From assembly GCF_000332195.1 (NCBI RefSeq), contig NZ_KB235922.1, positions 6,324,443 through 6,388,442 of the forward strand: a DNA stretch of 64,000 nt, read 5' to 3'. This document shows, piece by piece, positions 17,641 to 27,079 of the stretch (positions are counted from its first letter, which is position 1; each line of letters begins with the position of its first letter). The notes beneath the pieces are model-generated. The model made no database searches. It saw nothing but the letters and a program-made list of their open reading frames with translations, and was not told the origin of the DNA. The DNA is from Pleurocapsa sp. PCC 7319. GTDB lineage: Bacteria; Cyanobacteriota; Cyanobacteriia; Cyanobacteriales; Xenococcaceae. A program made the position numbers and the translations under genes.

Positions 17641-18594
17641 ATGAAAATTGCCAAAAACGTTACGGAACTGGTCGGAAAGACTCCCCTTGTGGAGCTTAAT
17701 CGTATCCCCCAACAAGAAGGATGTGTTGCTCAAATAGTTGTCAAACTAGAAGGAATGAACCCAGCTGCATCAGTAAAAGATCGTATTGGGGTCAATATGA
17801 TTAATGCTGCTGAAGCGGCAGGTACAATTACACCTGGCAAAACGCTCCTCGTTGAGCCAACATCAGGAAACACAGGAATTGCTTTAGCAATGGCAGCAGC
17901 AGCAAAAGGTTATAAGTTGATTTTAACCATGCCTGAAACTATGAGTAAAGAACGGCGGGCAATGTTAAAAGCTTATGGCGCTCAATTAGAACTAACTCCT
18001 GGTAGCGAAGGGATGGGAGGCTGCATCAGAAAAGCTCAGGAAATAACTGAGAATATTCCTAATGCCTATATGTTGCAACAATTTAATAATCCTGCCAATC
18101 CCGAAGTCCATAAAAGTACTACTGCTGAAGAAATTTGGGCAGATACAGAAGGTAAGGTAGATATGATTGTGGCAGGAGTTGGTACCGGAGGAACCATTAC
18201 AGGGACGGCTGAAGTCTTAAAAAGATATAAACCAGAATTAAAAGCGATCGCCGTTGAGCCAACAGGTAGCCCAGTACTTTCAGGGGGAACACCAGGATCG
18301 CACAAAATTCAAGGAATTGGAGCAGGTTTTATCCCAGAAGTATTAAAGGTAGATTTGATTGACGAGGTTGTTACTGTGACTGACGAGGAAGCGATCGATT
18401 TTGGTCGCCGTTTAGCTCGCGAAGAAGGTCTGTTGTCCGGTATTTCTACTGGCGCTGCCCTAGCAGCAGCAATAAAGCTGGCAAAAAAGGCAGAAAATAA
18501 AGACAAGCTAATTGTCATGATTCAGCCTAGCTTTGGTGAGCGCTATCTGAGCACACCTTTGTTCGCTGATTTAGAACAGCCTGTATTTAATTGA
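17641..18594 (+). CDS. cysK: cysteine synthase A (O-acetylserine sulfhydrylase)
   Basis: PLP enzyme forming cysteine from O-acetylserine and sulfide. The PLP lysine is in [11 protein letters not shown], the substrate loop in [12 protein letters not shown] and the phosphate-binding glycines in [10 protein letters not shown], all as in CysK. 317 residues from the ATG at 17641, the usual length; an in-frame TTG at 17632 adds three. The long structured leader upstream suggests RNA-level control, but that is inference. Two or more cysK paralogues are common in cyanobacteria. Confidence 0.93.
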   Translation: MKIAKNVTELVGKTPLVELNRIPQQEGCVAQIVVKLEGMNPAASVKDRIGVNMINAAEAAGTITPGKTLLVEPTSGNTGIALAMAAAAKGYKLILTMPETMSKERRAMLKAYGAQLELTPGSEGMGGCIRKAQEITENIPNAYMLQQFNNPANPEVHKSTTAEEIWADTEGKVDMIVAGVGTGGTITGTAEVLKRYKPELKAIAVEPTGSPVLSGGTPGSHKIQGIGAGFIPEVLKVDLIDEVVTVTDEEAIDFGRRLAREEGLLSGISTGAALAAAIKLAKKAENKDKLIVMIQPSFGERYLSTPLFADLEQPVFN

Positions 18595-18605
18595 GCTATT
18601 AATTC

Positions 18606-18654
18606 TTAGCTATTAGTTATTAGTTATTAGTTATTAGCTATTAACTCTTAGCTA
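18606..18654. repeat. tandem heptamer array, 7 units (TTAGTTA/TTAGCTA)
   Basis: Seven 7-bp units with the same consensus as the array at 6052-6093, between cysK and the J-domain gene. Confidence 0.9.
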
Positions 18655-18720
18655 CATTCTCCTTACTTCCTTAACCGCTTAACTTTCTCTAGCAAAACCT
18701 ACCCATGATCATCAAGAGCC

Positions 18721-19407
18721 GTGAATCACTATCAAACTCTCCAAGTCAATCCTAAAGCTACCCAAAAAGAGATCAAACAGGCCTATCGGCGATTAGCTAA
18801 GCAATTTCATCCAGATAGCCAAACAGAAGCTCAAGGCTGTAGCCAGATTATTGCTCTTAATGCCGCTTATGAGGTGTTAAAAAATAGCCACAGCAGACGC
18901 TTATATGACCGAGAACAACTAGGTTATAGTAACGATTTTTATGCTTGCAGACAAGCAAGAAACTCAGCTGCCCAGAGACATTACAAGCAACAACGAGAGG
19001 CTGCCTGCTCCGAAATTAATTATCTTAAGTGGCTACAGGAAGTTTATCTGCCAATTGATTCTTTGATTGCTAAAATCATTGATCCTATAGAGACAGAAAT
19101 TGATCGCTTAGCGGCAGATCCTTTTGATGATAGTTTAATGGAAAATTTTCAGGATTATTTGGATACCTGTAACGAATACTGGCAAAATGCACAACAAAAA
19201 CTATCATCTCAGCCTAATCCAGCTCAATTAGCCGGGGTTGCAGTCAATCTTTATTATTGTCTAAATCACATCGGGGATGGGATCAAAGAATTGGAGTGGT
19301 TTACTCTGAACTACAACGATCACTATCTCCATACTGGGCAAGAAATATTTAGAATTGCGACCAAGTTACACGATCAAGCTCAAGAAAAAGTTGCCTTTGT
19401 TCTTTAG
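18721..19407 (+). CDS. J-domain (DnaJ-like) protein
   Basis: A 228-residue protein starting with GTG. The J domain (about 3-65) has the HPD tripeptide in KQFHPDSQTE, the motif that activates the ATPase of DnaK. The rest lacks the G/F region, zinc fingers and C-terminal domains of DnaJ, and instead has a mostly helical domain with LDTCNEYWQNAQQ. This is a type III J protein, probably giving a DnaK a specific client. Conserved in cyanobacteria; client unknown. Confidence 0.82.
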   Translation: MNHYQTLQVNPKATQKEIKQAYRRLAKQFHPDSQTEAQGCSQIIALNAAYEVLKNSHSRRLYDREQLGYSNDFYACRQARNSAAQRHYKQQREAACSEINYLKWLQEVYLPIDSLIAKIIDPIETEIDRLAADPFDDSLMENFQDYLDTCNEYWQNAQQKLSSQPNPAQLAGVAVNLYYCLNHIGDGIKELEWFTLNYNDHYLHTGQEIFRIATKLHDQAQEKVAFVL

Positions 19408-19515
19408 ATTCTCAAGTTTTTCTCAAATTGCTTTCAAAATTAGTTTATCCTAGTAAAAGAAAGTAGTTTACTTAACTTTACATATCCAAAGTATCAACTT
19501 AAATAAGCCCAATAT

Positions 19516-20388
19516 ATGAAATGCACTATTAATCGTCGCGCTCAGTTTTCCGCGAGTCATCGCTACTGGTTGCCAGAATTAGACGCAGCAGAAAACCAAC
19601 GCCTTTTTGGCGCTTGTAGTCGTTTCCCTGGACACGGACATAATTATGTCTTGTATGTATCTCTAGAAGGCGATTTAGATCAATATGGAATGGTAGAAAA
19701 CTTGTCTGTAGTCAAACAAGTAATCAAACAACAAGTCACTAGCCAACTAAACTATTCTCATCTCAACGATACTTGGTCAGAATTTCAGCAGACTCTACCT
19801 ACTACAGAAAATATTGCTAGGGTAATTTGGGATAAACTAGCACCTCATTTACCCTTGGTTAACATTAAATTATTTGAACATCCCGAACTTTGGGCAGATT
19901 ATCAAGGAAATAACATGGAAGCAACTCTAACTGTCAAAACTCACTTTAGTGCGGCTCATCGCTTAGCCATTCCTAGTCTGAGTTTTGAGAAAAATCAAGA
20001 AATTTACGGTAAATGCGCTCGCCCTAATGGTCACGGACACAATTATCATCTAGAAGTTACGGTGGCGGGAACTATAGATAAGCGTACAGGTATGTTGGTA
20101 GATCTAGGCGCACTGCAAAATGTGATTGACGAATATGTCGTTGAACCTTTCGATCATACATTTTTGAATAAAGATATTGCTTATTTTGCTGAGGTTGTTC
20201 CCACTGCCGAGAATATTGCGGTTCGGATAGCTGATTTATTGCGATCGCCAATTAGAGAATTAGGTGGAGAACTAGACAAAGTAAAATTAATCGAAAGTCC
20301 TAACAACTCCTGCGAAATCAATTGCCGTTCCACTCAATCGGCTAATCAAAAAGCTACATTACAAGAGCCTGCGGCGATTTCTCAGTAA
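19516..20388 (+). CDS. two-domain 6-pyruvoyl-tetrahydropterin synthase / QueD-like protein
   Basis: Two PTPS-fold domains in one 290-residue chain. Domain 1 (1-133) has the zinc ligands H15 (SASHRY), H40 and H42 (GHGHNY) and a cysteine C34 (GACSRF); domain 2 (134-275) starts with its own Met and repeats the pattern (SAAHRL, GKCARPNGHGHNY). Both keep the metal ligands and the active cysteine. Such enzymes act on dihydroneopterin triphosphate in pterin or queuosine synthesis. Ordinary family members are about 120-140 residues, so this is a fused tandem duplication, a known cyanobacterial arrangement. Which product it makes cannot be told. Confidence 0.87.
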   Translation: MKCTINRRAQFSASHRYWLPELDAAENQRLFGACSRFPGHGHNYVLYVSLEGDLDQYGMVENLSVVKQVIKQQVTSQLNYSHLNDTWSEFQQTLPTTENIARVIWDKLAPHLPLVNIKLFEHPELWADYQGNNMEATLTVKTHFSAAHRLAIPSLSFEKNQEIYGKCARPNGHGHNYHLEVTVAGTIDKRTGMLVDLGALQNVIDEYVVEPFDHTFLNKDIAYFAEVVPTAENIAVRIADLLRSPIRELGGELDKVKLIESPNNSCEINCRSTQSANQKATLQEPAAISQ

Positions 20389-20595
20389 CAGTATGGCGTA
20401 GTTTTGTTGAAAATCTTCTAAATCTGCTTTTATGACTAATTTAATCGCCAAGTTGATAGGATGTTTTGCTTTTCATCAGTAAAGTATCCTATTTTAGTGA
20501 AGTCCCAAAAAATGGTAATGGCTAAGTAATTATAAGTTTAATATAAAGCGAAAATTAAGATTAACAGAGCTGCCTAAGTCAATTAAAGGCAAATA

Positions 20596-20778
20596 ATGGG
20601 CAAATTCTGGTTAAAAGCAGGAATATACTGCAATAATGCTGACAATTTGTCTTATATGGGGCATTATACTGTGAGAGGATATTCAGGACTGTTAAAAGTT
20701 GCTGTAGTAATTAGATCAACACCAGAAAGTGTTTGGTACTATGAGCAAAAGTATAGTCATCATAGTAAATCAGAGTAA
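20596..20778 (+). CDS. possible small protein, unknown
   Basis: A 60-residue frame with an ATG and an AAAGGC stretch upstream. It has no recognisable motif; composition is plausible for a soluble protein (three Y-rich segments, one short hydrophobic part). It lies in the same direction as and 42 bp before the CURT gene. I cannot decide whether it is expressed. Confidence 0.25.
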   Translation: MGKFWLKAGIYCNNADNLSYMGHYTVRGYSGLLKVAVVIRSTPESVWYYEQKYSHHSKSE

Positions 20779-20820
20779 TAGCAGACTAATACTCATTTAA
20801 ACCATAGGAGAGCATAAAAT

Positions 20821-21246
20821 ATGGAATCTAACACTCCAGAAGTAACCGAAACCCAAGCAACCACTACAGGTTTAAGTAGCGATTATCCTGGTCAGATAAC
20901 AGCACCCAAATCATCACCAGCAGATAACCAAGTTCAAGAATATTTGAATATTGGTACAAACTTCCTATCTAAAATCTTTGACTATATCAAAGAATTTGTT
21001 GACGATAATCAAAAACTCCTAGTTAATTTGCTGCTATTTTTCTTGGCTATAGTTGCAGTCAAACTTACGTTGGCGATTATTGCAGCAATCAACGATATCC
21101 CTCTACTCGCACCTATGTTTGAGCTGGTAGGCTTAGGTTATACTGGCTGGTTTGTCTATCGTTATCTACTAACTAAATCTTCTCGTCAAGAATTAGTTCA
21201 GGAGTTTGAATCCCTCAAAACCCAGGTTGTTGGTAAAGATAACTAA
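20821..21246 (+). CDS. CAAD-domain / CURT thylakoid curvature protein
   Basis: A 141-residue membrane protein: disordered polar N-terminus (1-45), amphipathic helix (about 45-62), two membrane helices (66-90 and 95-117) and an amphipathic C-terminal helix (QELVQEFESLKTQV). This is the CAAD/CURT1 architecture; CurT shapes thylakoid edges in Synechocystis, and the same module is fused to some cyanobacterial aminoacyl-tRNA synthetases. A good ribosome site (AGGAG) precedes the ATG. Monocistronic, with a bidirectional terminator behind it. Confidence 0.85.
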   Translation: MESNTPEVTETQATTTGLSSDYPGQITAPKSSPADNQVQEYLNIGTNFLSKIFDYIKEFVDDNQKLLVNLLLFFLAIVAVKLTLAIIAAINDIPLLAPMFELVGLGYTGWFVYRYLLTKSSRQELVQEFESLKTQVVGKDN

Positions 21247-21284
21247 AAACTTGTGAGCTAAGTTAATCTTGTTGGCTCAATTCT

Positions 21285-21318
21285 AAAAATCCCCAGGAGC
21301 TAAATTCTGGGGATTTTT
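21285..21318. terminator. bidirectional intrinsic terminator
   Basis: AAAAATCCCCAG and CTGGGGATTTTT form a 12-bp stem with a 10-base loop, T-rich on both strands, between the convergent CURT gene and the MshEN protein gene. It should stop transcription from both sides. Confidence 0.88.
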
Positions 21319-22684
21319 ATTGGGATAGTATTTCTATTTGATGGTTAATTCTACTTTGAACAGTTTGTAATTCATTCAGGTTAGTAAAATCAGCAGAATC
21401 AAAACAAGTCTGGATTTTTCTCAGAGTTTTTTCTAGTTCCTGCGCCAAGCTCAAAGCCTGTTCACTGATTTTATCCATTTGTCTTTGTTCATAGATCTTA
21501 ACAGCCTCATCTCTTAAGATTTGAACTATTATCATGTCCTTCTGTTCTATATCTTCTATTGTGTCTTGAAGCATAAACTCCAAACGGAGCAAGATTCGCT
21601 CATGGTCATATAGTTTTTCAAATACTACTTTTCTGGGATGGGTCTTAGAATCGCGAGGAAGTCTTGCCATACCTTTAATTTCATCAATCACAGAACAGAA
21701 AACTGTTAAAGGCACTTGATCGAGAGCAGATTGAATTACATCATTTTGGCTCGCAATAATACTTCCATAATCGCTATATTGAATTAAATTAAGTCGATCA
21801 ATTCGATGTTTAAGAGCTTGTTCTAATAACTTGTGCCATGACAACTGAGGCTGTAACTCCGCCAAAAAATTAACTACTGCTGCTGTAGATACTTCTAGAA
21901 TTTCCTGAGAATTAACCGGAGTTTCGGCGACTAAGTTCGAGATTTGCGGTTCTGGAAAAGATTGTTCTGGGGCTGAAAGCTCGGATAAGTCAGTATGATC
22001 AATAATCGTTAGCCGATCATCTGGATTATTTGACTGCTGTTTTTCCCTCAATGCAGCAGAATTTTCAGAAAGAGTTGCTAAACTATCTGTTGGTTTATTT
22101 TGACGGGGTTGAGGTTGCTCTCTCAAATCCCAATCTTGGAACAAGTCTAAATCTGAAGGTAAATCTTGTAATACTTCCAAGCTATTGAGTTGAGCTTGAA
22201 GGGATGGTGACTCTGGTTGGGAAATAATTGTTGGGGCGGAATCTGCCAGGTTTCTTGTTTGAGAATTTTTAGGAGTTAATGATGCATCAGGATTCAAACT
22301 ATCATCAATTATAGTCTTATCGTATATAGTTTTGTCATAATCTCCTTTTTGTCGATTAGGCTGCTGCTTATTCTGAGGATAACTAGCAAGTATTATTTGA
22401 TGCGTTTGAGTATCAATTAATTTGAGCTCTACATTGTATTTAAATGCTTTGGCGATCGAGTCGATCAACTTTAAAGATTCTTGGTTATTTGGATCTATCA
22501 AACCCAGGGTCAAATCATTCCCTGACAACTTTAATGGTAACACTTGGTATTGATGACATAAATCTAAAGGAAAAACTGCATCAATTAACTGAAAAATTTC
22601 TTTGCTATTGGCAAGACAATCGGCAAACATTGCTGCTTGAATATTATCATCAGAGTCAGAACTATTCTTTATTTGAGACATCAT
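21317..22684 (-). CDS. MshEN (type II/IV secretion ATPase N-terminal)-domain protein without ATPase
   Basis: A 455-residue protein. Residues about 33-110 (LIDAVFPLDLCHQYQVLPLKL, LTLGLIDPNN, LIDSIAKAFKYNVEL) match the N-terminal domain found in PilB/GspE ATPases, the domain that in MshE binds cyclic di-GMP. A long low-complexity linker (120-270, rich in Q, S, N, D) and a helical C-terminal region (285-455) follow. The secretion ATPase core with Walker motifs is missing. It may regulate the type IV pilus machinery or sense a nucleotide, but that is inference. Alone on its strand. Confidence 0.65.
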   Translation of the reverse strand: MMSQIKNSSDSDDNIQAAMFADCLANSKEIFQLIDAVFPLDLCHQYQVLPLKLSGNDLTLGLIDPNNQESLKLIDSIAKAFKYNVELKLIDTQTHQIILASYPQNKQQPNRQKGDYDKTIYDKTIIDDSLNPDASLTPKNSQTRNLADSAPTIISQPESPSLQAQLNSLEVLQDLPSDLDLFQDWDLREQPQPRQNKPTDSLATLSENSAALREKQQSNNPDDRLTIIDHTDLSELSAPEQSFPEPQISNLVAETPVNSQEILEVSTAAVVNFLAELQPQLSWHKLLEQALKHRIDRLNLIQYSDYGSIIASQNDVIQSALDQVPLTVFCSVIDEIKGMARLPRDSKTHPRKVVFEKLYDHERILLRLEFMLQDTIEDIEQKDMIIVQILRDEAVKIYEQRQMDKISEQALSLAQELEKTLRKIQTCFDSADFTNLNELQTVQSRINHQIEILSQ

Positions 22685-22941
22685 GTCTATTTTTATATTT
22701 TAAAATGATTCACTTGTTTACTAATTCATCTATCAGAGGGTAATAATTGATTTGAATGCCGGGGCATAATTGACTATTGACCACAGAATACAATGCTGTA
22801 GATCAATGGAGTAGATGTAGTAATGTGTGAATAGGAAATATTAATAACCTTAAGTTACCCAAATTAGATAGTAAGATCGGCATCATCAATTGTTGATTTT
22901 TGTAGCTGTGACTAATTGTCAACAATTTACTGTGCCAAAGT

Positions 22942-23901
22942 CTATTCTGGTTTCCCCATCAGCTCATAGTATTTTTCTCGTCCTTGATTGTATTTATTGC
23001 TTGGATAACCCATAACCTTGTGGATGATCCATTTTTGGGGTTTACCGTCTTTGAGTAATAAAGCGATCGCCTGTTGCATAATCGCATCATCATCAATAAA
23101 TTGTTCGGCAAAAAAGCTGCTGGTTTGGCGAAAACTACTCTTACTATTGTCGCGATCAAACTGGAGATATACTTGTGCCAACAGAATGGTAAAAGATTTC
23201 GGCTTACTTTCTAGGTCAGCAATTTCCAGACATTTTTCTTTTGATAACTGTTTTAAATACTTACTTTGGCTATCCTTAGCAGTTAACTTTCTGACTAAAG
23301 GTTTTAATTTGCTGGGATTTGCTTGCAGAATCTGACGATATAAATAATCTGCTACTATTCCATCTAATAAATTCTCCCCTAAGAATTGTAGCTGTTTATC
23401 TGAGGCTGAATGTTCTAAATCAGGTTTTAAATAGCGTTTGAGCAAGGGCACAATCAAATGTTTGTCCAACCAGTTACGTGTCTGGGAAAAACCCCGATCG
23501 AGATAAATTGCACCAACTAAAGCCTTAAATGCTTTCTCAAAAGGATTGCTGGGCTTGACTCGGAGGCGATGTCGCTCTTCTTTCAAGCCGAGAAAAGGAT
23601 AAGCTTCTCCTAGTTGAAGATCGTACCAAAGCTTAGTTAGTCTATCCGTCTCGGTTATTTTGTCTCGCAATGCTTTAAGCTTGCCAATTTGAAAGTGAGA
23701 AAAATGCTTAAATAGATAATCAACTACTACCAATTCAAGTATTGCTTTCCCGAGAAATTCTAAACGCTGATTATCTATTTCTGGTTCGTGAATTTGTTTC
23801 GCATAGGAAGGATGGATTAATGCTAGGCGAAGGGTTTGGTCGTGTTTAAAATTGATGCCAATTTTGCTTTCAACCCGCGACGGTTCCCAATTATTACTCA
23901 T
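22942..23901 (-). CDS. degenerate tandem RNase III-fold protein
   Basis: 319 residues with two RNase III-like domains. Domain 1 has the signature NQRLEFLGKAILELVV and FEKAFKALVGAIYLD. Of the four metal-binding acids of RNase III only E48 is kept; the others are lysines (K52, K123, K126). Domain 2 (about 165-290) has the related KQLQFLGENLLDGIVADYL with Q at the glutamate site. No double-stranded RNA-binding domain is evident. It is therefore unlikely to cut RNA by the usual mechanism and may bind structured RNA. Its ATG overlaps the end of the upstream gghA by 8 bp, a sign of translational coupling. Confidence 0.8.
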   Translation of the reverse strand: MSNNWEPSRVESKIGINFKHDQTLRLALIHPSYAKQIHEPEIDNQRLEFLGKAILELVVVDYLFKHFSHFQIGKLKALRDKITETDRLTKLWYDLQLGEAYPFLGLKEERHRLRVKPSNPFEKAFKALVGAIYLDRGFSQTRNWLDKHLIVPLLKRYLKPDLEHSASDKQLQFLGENLLDGIVADYLYRQILQANPSKLKPLVRKLTAKDSQSKYLKQLSKEKCLEIADLESKPKSFTILLAQVYLQFDRDNSKSSFRQTSSFFAEQFIDDDAIMQQAIALLLKDGKPQKWIIHKVMGYPSNKYNQGREKYYELMGKPE

Positions 23902-26368
23902 TACTGCTGCTAGGCTTTGAAGACCTTGTTAATAATATACCTTGACTATTACTCAGGGTAAGCTCAGTCAGATCTTCTAAATCTTCAACATTAAGATCGG
24001 GAGTCGCGATCGCAACTTGCCATTCTGCTAAATCAAGTTTCAAGATCTCGGCGACATTTAGCTTAATCGGTTCTCCTTCAAAATTAGCAATAATCGCTAC
24101 TGCCTGTTCACAATCAAGATTATGGCGTATGCCATAGATCACAGTTCTTGCTTCCTCGTTAATTTTATCAAAAGTATCTTTTTCTAGGATGTTGTGAGCT
24201 AACCAAGGGTTGAGATGGCGAAACTCTCTGGTAGTCAAATTAAATTTAACTCGTAGAGGATCAACCTGCGATTCATAATTGGAAATATTGCAAACTTGAT
24301 AGCAATCTTCCATAAACATTAGAGCAAAGCTTTTTAAACGATCTTCGTCTAATTTTTTCAGAAAACGAACCATACCTCCCCGCATTAATTCCACCAGAGG
24401 AGACAATTCCTCAATGCAGTGGGTATCAGGAGCGGTACAAGCGCGTAAGACTTCTACTACTTCAGCCAGGTTATAATCCTGCTGGATCATAGCATGGTGT
24501 AATGCTTTACCAAACTGCTTTAATTGTTTGAGTTGCTTAAATCCCAGAGACTTGAGACGAGGAAAACAATGAGACCGACGATATAAATTAGGACTAATTT
24601 GCCAGTCCAAAAACCCCACCTCTTCAGAAACCACCTTGACTCCATACTGTTCATCCGTGTTCCTAAAGAATAACCAAGGAGCGTGCATGGTGGCATTAAT
24701 AAAATCCATTGGCAAACCAGGACTAAAGCAATTTACCCAAAGAGTAACTCCAGGATTATCGTAAGCATTTCGTATTACTTCGGGAAGCGTCTTGCCCAGA
24801 TTCCAATTGATTTGTTCCTGAGGATTAATCTGATTCCCCCGTCTGACCGTATCGTGGTTCCCGCAGCCAGTAATCCAATGATCGCCCATGGTCATAACTT
24901 CCATAACTCGCGACCATTTCTTCTCCCAAAACCCTTTAACACTGGGGGTATTATGAGCAAAAATCAAAGAACCCCATTGATATGACTCTGGTTTAAGTTC
25001 GATTAATTCACGATAAGTAGACTTTTCCTCCCAGCCTTCTTCAGGCCACGGACGACCATCCTCAAAAATGGTAAATAAAAGTCGCTTATGTTCGTTAACT
25101 TCTTGGACAATATTGCTCATCTCCAAAAGATAAGCGTCATCTTGCTCTACTCTGCCAGAAAGAGGATTGAAAAAACGAAAATCCTGACCGCCATCAATTC
25201 GGATTCCATCAGCTCCCGTATTAATTTTACGCCGTTGCATTTCTAAGAGAATTGACCTCACCATTGGTAACTGGTGGTTAAGATCCTGACCATACATATT
25301 CGGTCCTTTAAGAAATTCGCGGGCAATCAATAATTCGCTTTGGTTATCAGCGTGTCCGTAAACTAAGTCATAGATTAGTTGGATGGGATGGGTAGGAAAG
25401 TTATGCAGTGTCGCAATAAAGTCTATTACTTCATCGGGTCGTAAAGTACTAAGTAAGGCAGGGTTAGTAGTGCTAGAACCTAAAATTGGTACATCATAAC
25501 CCCAATCTTGGGTATTAGGTTTGAATAATTCAACCTCGACCAGATCTTCTTCCTCACTAACAAAAGCAAAAAATTCGCTTTCTGGACTATACTCATCGCG
25601 ATATTCAATTGTTGGTTCAGTAGGCAGCAGTTCGATCGCATCATAACCACTATAGTTCTGTTCGCTGGGGGTTAAGGGTTGTCTGGCGATGATCTTGGCG
25701 GCAATATCTTGGTATATACGAGTTAAGCCTTCAATGGTTCCTTCAGGAGAAGCAGTACCCACATGAATCTGCAAAATATTTTTGGGATTGCCCACGCGGG
25801 GAATTTTAACTTTGGGGTCAAGAGATTTGGCTGTACGCCGAAAATATTTTAAATCTGCCCTGTTAGCCTGGAGGCTATCTATATCGTATAGTTCTGCGGG
25901 AGCGAAAATACCGTAGGGAAGAGAATGGGGTACTAAGTCGCGAATTGTCCGCAGTTTTTCGGCACGGTCGATGTAGCGTAACCAGTAAAAAGAACCTGCT
26001 TGGAGACGATTTCCTGGCTGCATTCCTGCTACTACACCCCAGATATACTCACCTTGCTGCTCTAGATGGACGCGATCACGTCTAAATTTAATAGTTTGTT
26101 CTTTTTCTTGCCAGTCAATTGGTTCGACAGGAGTAAAAACTTCTAAATAAATTTCCCTCTCATGCAACACATCTCTAATTAGTCCTGGTACCCAGAAACC
26201 AATTTCTGTCAGTCCATCAGGTCGGTAATAAGCACCTAATTTACGGGCTAAAGCCTTAGTCTGTTCTAAGTAAGTATTGGTCGAACTTTCTAATCCTGAT
26301 GCCCAAGCCAACAATTTTCCTGTAGCCTCGGGAACTAACCTAATTGATGTATTTACTTCTACTTTCAC
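23894..26368 (-). CDS. gghA: glucosylglycerol hydrolase (GH13-type)
   Basis: An 824-residue protein of the family of Synechocystis Slr1670 (GghA), which hydrolyses the compatible solute glucosylglycerol under low salt. It has the alpha-amylase barrel features: nucleophile region TGADGIRIDGGQDFRFF, acid/base region LFTIFEDGRPWPEE, and the histidine-aspartate motif in GCGNHDTVRRG. A GTG start at 26368 is used. The divergent ggpS gene, 711 bp away, makes the substrate, so synthesis and breakdown genes are neighbours as in Synechocystis. It overlaps the downstream RNase III-like gene by 8 bp. Confidence 0.85.
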   Translation of the reverse strand: MKVEVNTSIRLVPEATGKLLAWASGLESSTNTYLEQTKALARKLGAYYRPDGLTEIGFWVPGLIRDVLHEREIYLEVFTPVEPIDWQEKEQTIKFRRDRVHLEQQGEYIWGVVAGMQPGNRLQAGSFYWLRYIDRAEKLRTIRDLVPHSLPYGIFAPAELYDIDSLQANRADLKYFRRTAKSLDPKVKIPRVGNPKNILQIHVGTASPEGTIEGLTRIYQDIAAKIIARQPLTPSEQNYSGYDAIELLPTEPTIEYRDEYSPESEFFAFVSEEEDLVEVELFKPNTQDWGYDVPILGSSTTNPALLSTLRPDEVIDFIATLHNFPTHPIQLIYDLVYGHADNQSELLIAREFLKGPNMYGQDLNHQLPMVRSILLEMQRRKINTGADGIRIDGGQDFRFFNPLSGRVEQDDAYLLEMSNIVQEVNEHKRLLFTIFEDGRPWPEEGWEEKSTYRELIELKPESYQWGSLIFAHNTPSVKGFWEKKWSRVMEVMTMGDHWITGCGNHDTVRRGNQINPQEQINWNLGKTLPEVIRNAYDNPGVTLWVNCFSPGLPMDFINATMHAPWLFFRNTDEQYGVKVVSEEVGFLDWQISPNLYRRSHCFPRLKSLGFKQLKQLKQFGKALHHAMIQQDYNLAEVVEVLRACTAPDTHCIEELSPLVELMRGGMVRFLKKLDEDRLKSFALMFMEDCYQVCNISNYESQVDPLRVKFNLTTREFRHLNPWLAHNILEKDTFDKINEEARTVIYGIRHNLDCEQAVAIIANFEGEPIKLNVAEILKLDLAEWQVAIATPDLNVEDLEDLTELTLSNSQGILLTRSSKPSSSNE

Positions 26369-27079
26369 GCAATTTTCTCTGGTCTATGGATAGTTTGAAT
26401 TATTCCCTTAACTCATTCTGATGTATGAAAGACAACACGGCAACTCTTTACTTTAAGTTTTTAAAGTTCTTTAAACTAGAGTTGTTCAAATACAAGCTAA
26501 TTATGGGATTTAAGCAATCTAAACAATTCTAGATTTGGGTTCAGTACAGCAATTAGTGTAGGATTCAAATATATTGGACTGTTTTTTGTTAGCTGAAAAA
26601 AATTTTAAGTTAGCAGCCTAATGCCCAATGTATATTTAGAAATTGTTGTCATTTTTTGACTCAGTTAGGTAGTCACAACCAAAGTTAGAGATGAAATTTT
26701 AGTTAGGTAAAATAAAAATAGCTAGTTTACACAAGTTATAACCAGCAATGATAGTAGTCAAACAATTGATACTAATTTTACAGCGTTTGTCAATCATAAA
26801 AGTTTAGTTAAAACAAATAATATTGTAGAAAAAGCAGAAAAATGAACAAAAATTTTATTATACGGTAAATAACAACTGTATCTTCTAGTATAGAGACCAG
26901 AAAGCTCCAAGAATAACCCAAAAACCTTTAATTTTTTTTAGTTTGACATTTCACGAAAAAATCGATTAGTCAATTAAACCATAGCTATTTTATCTCTAGA
27001 AGCAAATTTCATTTGATTGGTATTACTCCATTAGTGCTTGAAGATTCCTTTATTTAATAGTTAATCAATAACAAAAATT
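26369..27079. promoter_or_regulatory. 711-bp divergent control region between gghA and ggpS
   Basis: No coding frame is seen, and I find no small upstream gene like the ggpR of Synechocystis. The region is AT-rich. A TTGACA at 26943-26948 with a weak TAGTCA 17 bp further is a possible ggpS promoter, about 105 bp before the start codon; the -10 match is poor, as might be expected for an activated, salt-induced promoter. A short inverted repeat, AAGTTTTTAAAGTTCTTTAAAC, lies near 26455-26476 on the gghA side. Confidence 0.4.
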
